Notes under the pieces: model-generated
The model's database searches: none
What the model was told of the DNA's origin: nothing
Seen by the model: the letters and a program-made list of their open reading frames with translations, nothing else
NCBI GenBank assembly: GCA_018136815.1
Contig: CM030934.1
Location: forward strand, 3,534,313 to 3,598,312
Source of the DNA: Isochrysis galbana
Lineage: Eukaryota; Haptophyta; Isochrysidales; Isochrysidaceae
Length of the DNA: 64,000 bases
Direction of reading: 5' to 3'
Shown here: positions 57,461 through 64,000 of the stretch, piece by piece
Position numbering within the stretch: position 1 is the first letter of the stretch
Layout: every line of letters starts with the position of its first letter
Position numbers and translations under genes: made by a program

Positions 57461-58438
57461 TTAGCGCCGCGTCATGGCTGCGCCAAGAAAAGACAAGTCA
57501 GAGAATGGATCGGCCGATGCGCTGGGTGCACCTCGGGCCATGCCAGCCTGCGCGGCTGGCGATCCGCCCTGAAAAGCGCTGGGTGACGCGTGCGGGGCGG
57601 GCTTCGACGCCCCACCCATCCCGGTCAATGGGGAGCTGCCCCAAAAGGCATCGTCCGTAGCGCCTCCCGGCACGGAGCGCACGTCGAGCCCAAACGGATC
57701 GAGCTGCGGGTCAGCCGCGCGGCCACCACCTGGCCCGCAGTCGAAGCCGCCAAAGCCATCGAAATCCTCCCGCCCTATTGCTCCGCCCCCTGGGGCTGAG
57801 CCCACCCCGCCCAGGTCGCCAAGCAGGTCCGTGCCGGCAGGCGCGGCAGCGGCCAGCCGCGGCGGTGCGTCAAGGCTGAGGCCCAACAGGTCGTCGTCGA
57901 GCGCGGACGCGCGAGCGGCGCCCGCCTGCTCAACCGGCTCGTCGCCAAGCAGGTTGGGCTCTGTCGCCGCCATTCCCGCCAGCTCGCGCGGCGCCGGCGG
58001 CGCGGCACCGGCGCAAGGCGCGCCTCCGCACGCACGGCGCAGCTTCTCCTCCCTCTCCGAAGCGGCCGCGGCCGTCGCCTCGTGGATCTGCGCAGCGCAC
58101 CGCTCCTTTTGCCTTGCATGCTCTCCACACTCAGCCTCGGTCCTCGCGAGCTCTCTCCTGAGCCGCTCGCGCCGGGCCTCCGCCGCCGAGAGAGCGCGGC
58201 TCGCCTCCTCCATCTTCCTCCGAAGCTTGTCAAGAGTAGCCGAGAGCTTCTCTTCATCCGCCCGCAGCTCTGTCTGCACTGCGAGCATCCTCTCAAACTC
58301 TCTGCGCTGCGTGTCGAGCCGAGAGGAGAAGGAGGCCTCCGCTTGGCCCGCGCGTGCGGCTGCAGAGCCTGAGGCGGCCGCGGGCTCACAGCCAAAGCCG
58401 GCGGCGGCCATCACCTCTGCAAAGGCGCGTGCGGACAT
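57461..58438 (-). CDS. Coiled-coil protein with clathrin/AP-adaptor motifs, 325 aa
   Basis: Start set at the ATG at 58438 (MSARAFAEVM), directly after a CT-repeat tract (coding strand). Residues about 45-135 are a long coiled coil (RREFERMLAVQTELRADEEKL, split here by spacing), rich in Glu/Arg/Ala. The C-terminal half is Gly/Ala/Pro-rich with endocytic short linear motifs: repeated acidic dileucine-like DLLGLSL and DLLGDLGG (clathrin-box-like), LLGDE, and DPF tripeptides (LDPFGLD, DPFSDLSFLG) of the kind that bind AP-2 ear or EH domains. This layout resembles unstructured endocytic accessory proteins such as epsin/Eps15 tails. No ENTH, EH or UIM domain is seen. Confidence 0.6.
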   Translation of the reverse strand: MSARAFAEVMAAAGFGCEPAAASGSAAARAGQAEASFSSRLDTQRREFERMLAVQTELRADEEKLSATLDKLRRKMEEASRALSAAEARRERLRRELARTEAECGEHARQKERCAAQIHEATAAAASEREEKLRRACGGAPCAGAAPPAPRELAGMAATEPNLLGDEPVEQAGAARASALDDDLLGLSLDAPPRLAAAAPAGTDLLGDLGGVGSAPGGGAIGREDFDGFGGFDCGPGGGRAADPQLDPFGLDVRSVPGGATDDAFWGSSPLTGMGGASKPAPHASPSAFQGGSPAAQAGMARGAPSASADPFSDLSFLGAAMTRR

Positions 58439-58449
58439 GCTGCGGCGGC

Positions 58450-58450
58450 G

Positions 58451-58502
<52 letters not shown>

Positions 58503-58563
58503 GGTGAGAGAGAGAGAGAGAGAGGGAGAGAGAGAGGGAGAGAGAGAGAGAGGGAGGGAGGGA

Positions 58564-58636
<73 letters not shown>

Positions 58637-58755
58637 GGTGAGAGAGAGAGAGAGAGAGGGAGAGAGAGAGGGAGAGAGAGAGAGCGAGAGAGGGAGAGAG
58701 AGCGAGAGAGAGCGAGAGAGAGAGAGAGGAGAGGGAGAGAGGGGGGGGGGGGGAG
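58450..58755. repeat. (GA)n microsatellite, CT on the strand of the 58438 gene
   Basis: Imperfect GA/GAGG repeats of about 300 bp ending in a G-run at 58741-58753, immediately upstream of the minus-strand ATG at 58438. The Arg/Glu and Leu/Ser-repeat ORFs here are repeat translations. Confidence 0.9.
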
Positions 58756-59306
58756 AGCAATGCGCATCATCTACAGGCATGAGCTTTATGGATGTGCCCC
58801 ATTTCTTTTAGGCACTATGAAATCGTGCACTTTGGTTTCGTTAGAACTTATAGCGTCGTGTGACATCTTGTTAGCTAGCATCCCTAGCCACATCCACCGG
58901 ACGAGCCATGCGCCAACCGCGCACACACCCCATCGCGGGGGAGGGGCTCCGTTGCCGTCGAAGGGCTACGGTCCCGCAGCACTAAGGTTATACTAACACA
59001 ACAATAAAACTCTGACGCTCCCCCATCGCCAAAGGCGAAACCCTGATTCTCCCAATCGTTGCCATTCCCGAGAAAGGTACAAGCTTACCTTCGAGGCTGA
59101 AATGTGCTCAAGCGTCAAAGACATAGGCCAGCAACAATTCTTCGCCTAAGTCGGCGGCATCCAAACCTGTAACATTCCTGCGTCGTGACCCAGCACCTGG
59201 TTGCCTAGTTGAGGTTGAATGAAGTGGAGGCTATTACCAAGCAAGTGACATGAAACATGAAGTCAGAGAATGGGGCATGCGGGGTTAAATCCAAGACGAT
59301 ATTGGA
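58756..59306. other. Intergenic region downstream of the copia fragment
   Basis: No gene is supported. The minus strand at about 59010-58985 reads TATTGTTGTGTTAGTATAAC, which resembles the TGTTG start of copia-type LTRs, but I could not find a second copy in the window. Confidence 0.3.
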
Positions 59307-60180
59307 TTAATTTGATGCTCCCAGCGCGAGGTTGCGAAATTTTACGAATTTATTCTTCTCAAGCGCCTTGGTCATCATATCAGCGATCTGATCTTCAGTC
59401 GATATCCACATCGGTATGGAAACACGATCGAGATATTGTTTGCGACCAAACCAGATCCAATTGTCGTAGTGTCGAGTGCGTCCTTTTACGCCAGGGTTCT
59501 TGATGGACGCAACGGTAGCTGAGTTATCGCAGAAGATTGTCGCCGGGAGTTTATATTCGGCTTCGAGAAACTCGAGAACATTGAGTACGAAGCGAAGGTC
59601 TTTAGCAGCATTAGTGTAGGCGGCGATTTCGGCCTCAGCGGAGCTTTGTGGAATGATCTTGAGTTTGCGAGCGGAGTATGAGATAGCGGCACCGCAGTAT
59701 TTGATGAGGTGGCCGGCGAAGGGCGTCGGTGAACTCCCCCATGATGCGTCGGAATAAACTTCAATGTCCGGACGGTTGCCGTTGAATTTAATCCCGAGAT
59801 GCCTAGTGTTGTGAAGGTAGGCTAGCGCGCCGAGGGCGGCGGAATGATTCGACGGACTGGGATCATGCATAAATTGACAAAGGAAGCTCGAGACGAATGA
59901 GATGTCAGGCCTCGTGCAATTAGCAACCCAAAGTATGCATCCCATGAGGGATAAGAGTGGCTTCCCCCCGCGCGGGGGGGGAAGAGGCCAGCGCGCGTGC
60001 AGGGAGCGGAGCAGAGTGCGTTTGCGCGAACTATGTGCCCCTGGTGAATGTCGTCCATTGACGGCTTCTTTGGGGCTTGGAACTTGTAGTTGTGGCACTT
60101 GCGCTTGTGATGTGACGTCTGTATTGAGATTTCTGTTCTTTTCGAACCAGCGCACTGGCCATGCATAGCCTTCGCCACTG
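59307..60180 (-). mobile_element. Ty1/copia pol fragment: RT C-terminus and RNase H
   Basis: The minus-strand frame contains LLSLMGCILWVANCTRPDISF (end of copia RT), then GALAYLHNTRHLGIKF, then the RNase H core: VYSDASWG (first Asp), SYSARKLKIIPQSSAEAEIAAY (catalytic Glu in the SSAEAE block), IFCDNSATVASIKNP (third acid) and TRHYDNW, ending in DMMTKALEKNKF. This is the canonical copia 3' end. RT palm, integrase and Gag are missing. The frame upstream of about 60000 is low-similarity and has a GC-rich hairpin near 59965. It is a 5'-truncated copy. Confidence 0.88.
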
Positions 60181-60756
60181 CAGATGCAGCAGCGCACCAT
60201 TGTCCCAGCCATCTTGGCACATTCCCTCCTACTATCTACGATACAATCATGGTATCCTCTCCTGTTCCTATATCTAATACCTAAATCCAAATACACAAAT
60301 ACCACTGGCTATTGGTTGTAGTTGTAGGTCGCCGCAAGCCTCACCGCGCTTCGTATCCGCGCTCCACTGCATCAAGGCTACACAGCGCCAAACCCGTGCA
60401 TTTTGTTCTCTGAGAAGTTGCTCGCTACTCTTAGTGAAAAGTGCAGCGACGTGAAAGTGAGAAGTGACATTGAAATGACACGAAATGATGGCAATGGAGC
60501 ACATGCATGCATATGCATGTGCCATGTTATGTTTGCGCAGCTAGGGCTAGGGCTAAGCCGAAATGCCTACAAATCGTACTGCCCCTAGATAACCACACAA
60601 AATAGACCTACAAAATAGACCTTCAAGCTCAACAAAATAGACACTCAAAAGGCCTGCCCAGAAGTGCATCATGGCCGGACCCCGGAAATCGAAGAAAAAG
60701 GAATGAAGGATAAGGGCGGTGACGGAGTAGAGGTAGGGAAACCTTGATCTTGTATG
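60181..60756. other. Intergenic, with short imperfect AAAATAGAC repeats
   Basis: AAAATAGAC occurs three times between 60598 and 60650. Alternating ATGCATGCATATGCATG lies near 60502-60520. No gene is visible. Confidence 0.4.
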
Positions 60757-61475
60757 TGTTTAGCCCAGAATCTTCAAATGTTTTTCCTCCTTAGAAAGCG
60801 CACTACTGCGGTGTGGGAGAGAGAGAGGGAGAGGGAGCATTAAGCTTCAGGGGGGGGGGGAAGGGCAAGAAGACGCGTCATTCTTGTTTATGTGCCCCCT
60901 CCCACTCCCCGCCCCATGTCCCTCCGCTCCACTCTAGCGGCGTCAGGGGGAGCGCTGCCATCGCTCACTACGACCAACCACTGCCCTTTGCATATGGTAT
61001 ATGGACTTTCCATACTATTTCCGAGTCTTATTGACTTCTGCGAGCACATCAACACCACACACTACCAATGAACTCGAATGTGCATACCCAAAGATGCCAA
61101 CGTAGCCTTACTGTTTAGCCCAAAATAATCTTTAGATGTCTTTTTTAGAAAGCGTACTGTGGCGTGGGGAGCGCCGGGAAGTGGGAGCTTCAAGCGTTAA
61201 GGGGCCGGGGGGGGCGGGGGGGGCAAAGAAGACACATCATACTTGCTTATGTGCCCCCTCCCCCTCCCCGCCCCATGTCCCTCCGCTCCACCCTAGCAGC
61301 GTTAGGGGAAGCACTGCCATTGCGCCATTGCTCACGACCAACCACTGCCCTTTGCATATGGACTTTCCATACCATGTACTATTTGCCCAATTCTTATTGA
61401 CATCTGTGACTGTGAGCACATGAGCACTACCAATGAACTCCAATGTGCATACCCAATGATGCCAATGTGGCCTTA
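60757..61475. repeat. Tandem duplication, two units of about 355 bp
   Basis: The units start at about 60757 and 61111 with TTTAGCCCA/GA-type sequence and share long blocks such as GCCCCATGTCCCTCCGCTCC, CAACCACTGCCCTTTGCATA, and CAATGAACTC-AATGTGCATA near their ends. Identity is high but with indels (a TATGGTA insertion in unit 1, a GCCATT insertion in unit 2). Neither unit has a convincing ORF. Confidence 0.85.
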
Positions 61476-61594
61476 CGCCGTTCATGCTCCATTCGCTCCA
61501 ACCTCTCTTTCTCTCTAAGTGCCGCAGCCTCACCAGCCAGCTCAGCTCGTCGAACTTGCCACAAATCAAGTTCGCTCCTCGGTAACTTGTAGGA

Positions 61595-61843
61595 ATGCAA
61601 GGCACGGTGCAGACGCAGGAGTCGGAGTCAGCAGAACAGGAGGAGGAGGAGGAGGAGGAGGAGGAGGAGGAAGGCGCGATCGACGAGATGGACGAGGCGA
61701 CGGGCGAGAGGGTGGCCGCGGAGAGCGAGACAGCAGAGTTGAGGGTGGGCATGTTTGGTTCGAATCGTGAACGGTCTCTTGCAGACCAAATTCAAGCGTC
61801 GGTGATGATACGATACAATCGCAATAAACGCCAGCAGTCGTGA
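61595..61843 (+). CDS. Small acidic hypothetical protein, 82 aa
   Basis: An ATG-initiated frame with a GAG-repeat-encoded poly-Glu run (residues 15-26), then EMDEATGERV and a C-terminal SLADQIQASVMIRYNRNKR that looks like a real helix. The GAG repeat inflates the frame. Support is weak, and an upstream exon ending near 61590 is possible. Confidence 0.3.
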   Translation: MQGTVQTQESESAEQEEEEEEEEEEEGAIDEMDEATGERVAAESETAELRVGMFGSNRERSLADQIQASVMIRYNRNKRQQS

Positions 61844-62400
61844 TGTGTGATGTGTGGTGTGCAGTGTGCAATGTGTGATGAGGTTTCAATGGGGTCCATC
61901 GTCAATCATCAATCATCAGTTATCTGCAAATGTCAAATGTAGATGTATGGGTATGGATATGGAGGATGGATGCAGGCTAGAGCTCAAATAACCGCCGCAC
62001 CCGCGCGCGAGCGTGGAGCAACAGCTACAGCGTGTAGTGCTATTTATGGTGCAGAGCTGGATATTTTCCCGGATATTTGGGTAGCTTGGTGGATATTTTG
62101 CGGATATTTTTGCTGGATATTTGGGTCCGATTTTGTGAATATTTCTGCCAACACCCCAACCTAGGCCCCAGACATGACCATTAATGCAAGCCGGGGCGCT
62201 CAGATGACCCGCCCGCCCGTCCCCGGGCTCTGCCGGGGTCTCAGCAGGGCCTGCAGGGACATCTTCACCTGCGTCTTCACCTGCGTCGGCGTGCGGCATC
62301 GGCCAGCGGCTCAGTGCAGGTGCGCATCTTCCCAGTTGGAATTTTTTTTTATTCTATGTGGGCCACTCCAATTCGTCATCCTCTCTTCCCTGCGGCTCTA
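61844..62400. other. Intergenic region with GGATATTT repeats
   Basis: GATATTTTCCGGATATTTGG and related GGATATTT units recur four times between 62058 and 62125. Nothing coding is visible. Confidence 0.4.
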
Positions 62401-62835
62401 GTCATGGCGCGCTGGCGCGCGCCTGCGGCCCTTCTTCAGGTCCCCAGGAGGCCTGCAGGGGGCCTGGGAGCACAGCGCACAGCTCAGGGGGCAGGTGAGG
62501 TTGGGGCATGGCCCTCCTGCCTCTCCCTCGCTGGCTCTCACGCCCCTGCCGGTCGACTCTCGACTGGAGCTGGCGGGGGTTCCTGATCAAGGGGGGCCAG
62601 GGGGAGGAGTGGTTGGTCAGAGCGACAAGCTGGCCCGCGCGGTCCAGGCAGGGCGTGCGATCTGTGCCCAACTCTCTGGGAGAGTCTGGGCAGTCTGATG
62701 AGTGAGTCCCCGCCCTGCATGCCAAGAGGCAGCGCAGGGGGGTGGATGGTTCTCGCCCCCCATGAGGAGGGTCGAGAGAGTGGGGGGGGCGCGAGGCCCC
62801 CCTCCATGGCGACCAATCATAAGATGAGTCCCAGT
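62401..62835 (-). repeat. GC-rich dispersed repeat (copy 4, minus sense)
   Basis: Its reverse complement aligns with 29995-30390: a GGCCTCGCGCCCCCC-type start near 62805, the CCTGATCA and CCTCCCCCTGG blocks, and a GGTCCCCAGGAGGCC-type region near 62440. The 5' boundary has CCATGGCGACCAATCATAAG, similar to the LINE 5' leader at 5541-5560. Probably a 5'-end LINE-derived short element. Confidence 0.6.
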
Positions 62836-63065
62836 CGAATACCCTAAAAATCGCGTAATATAACCTCAACCTTGACATAGTGAATTTTCACCCTTAGAAG
62901 TTAAAAGGCGTGCTTGACCGCCCTACCGATGAGGCACAGTCCCTCAGCAGAAGGATTCCCCTCGGACAACAAGAAAACTCTGAGAGCTTCCTTCCCGGAA
63001 GAGTAACGGTCTCGAGTGACAGGGGTCGGTCGGACAGCGTCGGGGTGGCCGTCGCGCCCCGCCTG

Positions 63066-63135
63066 CCCCCCCCACACACCCCCTCTCTCCCTCCCTCCCT
63101 CCCTCCCTCCCTCCCTCTCCTCCCTTCCCATCCTC
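63066..63135. repeat. Pyrimidine tract before the 63184 gene
   Basis: CTCTCTCCCTCCCTCCC-type sequence ending about 50 bp 5' of the ATG, the same arrangement as at 40806, 13983 and 58450. Confidence 0.6.
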
Positions 63136-63183
63136 CCCCCTTCTACCTCGTCCCCGCTCGCCCCCACCCTACCGCCTAGCGCA

Positions 63184-64000
63184 ATGGGCTGCGCGTCCAG
63201 CCGTGGGGAGCCACGCAGCGATGTGCGGCAGGAGCCTTCCTTCACCGACCTGCGCCACGAGACGAGCGTGTGGAAGCGTCTGCGATCGCTCCCTCCACTG
63301 CCGCCACCCGTCGCCTGCGTCGCCGAGCGCTCGCTCGTGCGGCTGGATGGCGTGCCGCAGCGGCCGGAGCTCGACGGAACGGGCGCGAAGGTGGTGGCGC
63401 TCCTTCCCTCCTCCGACGAGCTGCATCTCGAGCTCGAGGGAGGAGAGCGGCTGCGCCTGCCACAGCGCTGCGCGACGCCTCTCGCCACCTTCCCGGAGGA
63501 GGGCGTCTCGCTCGCCTTCCTGCGAGAGTTCTGCGAGGCGCACAGGGCGGAGGTGAGCGGCAAGACGACCGATGAGGTGTGCCGCCTCCTCATCAAGCCG
63601 CTCACCGAGTCGGCGCACGCGTCGCTCGCCGAGGGGCTGCGGCACCTCGAGGCGAGCGGCGTACACGGCCGCAAACCTTTCGTCGCGAAGGCCACCGTCT
63701 TTGTGAGCCATGCGTGGAAGTACGACTTTGTGCAGCTCGTCGGCGCGCTCGAGGCGCACGTGGCTGCGCAGCCGGAGCCTGAGGCGGTGTATGTGTGGCT
63801 CGACGTCTTCGTCGTGAACCAGCACGAGAGCGTCGACAAGCCCAAGATCTGGTGGACGGAAACGTTCCAGCGAGCCATCGGCAGCATTGGCACTACTTGC
63901 CTGGTGCTCTCGCCGTGGAGCGCGCCGATCCCACTGACCCGCGCGTGGTGCATCTGGGAGATTGCGTCCGTCGCGCAGACGGGCACGACGCTCAACATCG
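63184..64000 (+). CDS. Probable N-myristoylated protein with TIR-like domain, 5' part (272+ aa)
   Basis: ATG at 63184. The frame is open to the window edge and continues beyond it. The N-terminus MGCASSRGE is a canonical myristoylation plus palmitoylation signal (Gly2, Cys3, Ser6-like context), so it is probably anchored at the inner face of a membrane. Residues about 175-270 form a TIR-like alpha/beta domain: ATVFVSHAWKYDF (first strand and BB region), VYVWLDVFVVNQH (second strand with conserved Asp and NQH), and TCLVLSPWSAPIPLTRAWCIWEI (the box-3-like W/C/E segment). Such SHAW/LD-F-VNQ/RAWC-WE proteins are abundant in protists and are usually of unknown function. NADase or signalling activity cannot be inferred. 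The catalytic Glu lies in the CIWEI block. Confidence 0.7.
   Translation, partial: MGCASSRGEPRSDVRQEPSFTDLRHETSVWKRLRSLPPLPPPVACVAERSLVRLDGVPQRPELDGTGAKVVALLPSSDELHLELEGGERLRLPQRCATPLATFPEEGVSLAFLREFCEAHRAEVSGKTTDEVCRLLIKPLTESAHASLAEGLRHLEASGVHGRKPFVAKATVFVSHAWKYDFVQLVGALEAHVAAQPEPEAVYVWLDVFVVNQHESVDKPKIWWTETFQRAIGSIGTTCLVLSPWSAPIPLTRAWCIWEIASVAQTGTTLNI

Noticed and set aside
58386-58780. Leu-Ser and Arg-Glu repeat ORFs
   Set aside because: Translations of the GA microsatellite; the real gene begins at 58438 on the minus strand.
61237-61752. 171-aa minus-strand Ser-rich ORF
   Set aside because: Its Ser run is the GAG repeat read in reverse, and it overlaps the tandem duplication.

Overview
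The window looks like nuclear DNA of a microalga with a red-lineage complex plastid, most likely a haptophyte. The evidence is GC-rich host genes with short GT-AG introns, a nuclear gene for plastid ribosomal protein bL28 whose leader carries an ER signal peptide followed by an FAP motif, vertebrate-type TTAGGG telomeric repeats, and a very dense load of retrotransposons and foldback elements. The species call is inference. The sequence has two 100-N gaps (1658-1757 and 23758-23857). The second gap is followed at once by a CCCTAA array of about 0.85 kb, so everything to its right probably begins at a real chromosome end that scaffolding joined to another contig.

Left part (1-23757): a Ty3/gypsy Gag-protease fragment, an unrecognised 317-aa gene, a truncated LINE, a Tudor-like gene, a Myb/trihelix-like gene interrupted by a LINE fragment, a GT31-like glycosyltransferase, a tiny CDC26/APC12-like gene that a length-filtered search would miss, an 8-bp-TSD foldback element, a 360-bp CT microsatellite in front of a 1304-aa orphan gene, a broken Ty3/gypsy RT-RNaseH-integrase, and a 915-bp GC-rich insertion with a 16-bp target duplication.

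Middle (23858-43823): telomere and subtelomere, a non-autonomous DNA transposon family with 17-bp TIRs and 7-bp target duplications, then host genes. These are RRP42 (exosome) divergent from a spliced Csm1/Pcs1-like monopolin subunit, a cytochrome b561 pseudogene hit by the short form of the same transposon, a spliced type II NAD(P)H dehydrogenase, a LINE bounded by 16-bp target duplications that has lost its endonuclease, and plastid bL28 divergent from a SOUL haem-binding protein.

The centrepiece is 44748-55522, a 10.8-kb integrated polinton-like virus (PLV) or virophage-like element. It has 844-bp inverted terminal repeats that look identical, a GIY-YIG nuclease, a DUF5754-like small protein, a lipase with a hydrophobic tail, a discoidin-domain adhesin, several small hypothetical proteins, and a major-capsid-like ORF and a protein-primed-polymerase-like ORF that are both truncated at one shared junction. 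Each terminal repeat carries a tRNA-like Pol III unit (box A, box B and a T5 terminator) reading outward. The element sits inside retroelement sequence: a chromodomain-bearing Ty3/gypsy 3' end on the left and a Pro/Ser-rich ORF on the right.

Right end (55523-64000): LINE tails, a coiled-coil protein with clathrin/adaptor-type motifs, a Ty1/copia RNase H fragment, a 355-bp tandem duplication, and the start of a probably myristoylated gene with a TIR-like domain that runs off the window. Several host genes have a pyrimidine-rich tract directly 5' of their start codon on the coding strand, which may be a local promoter architecture.
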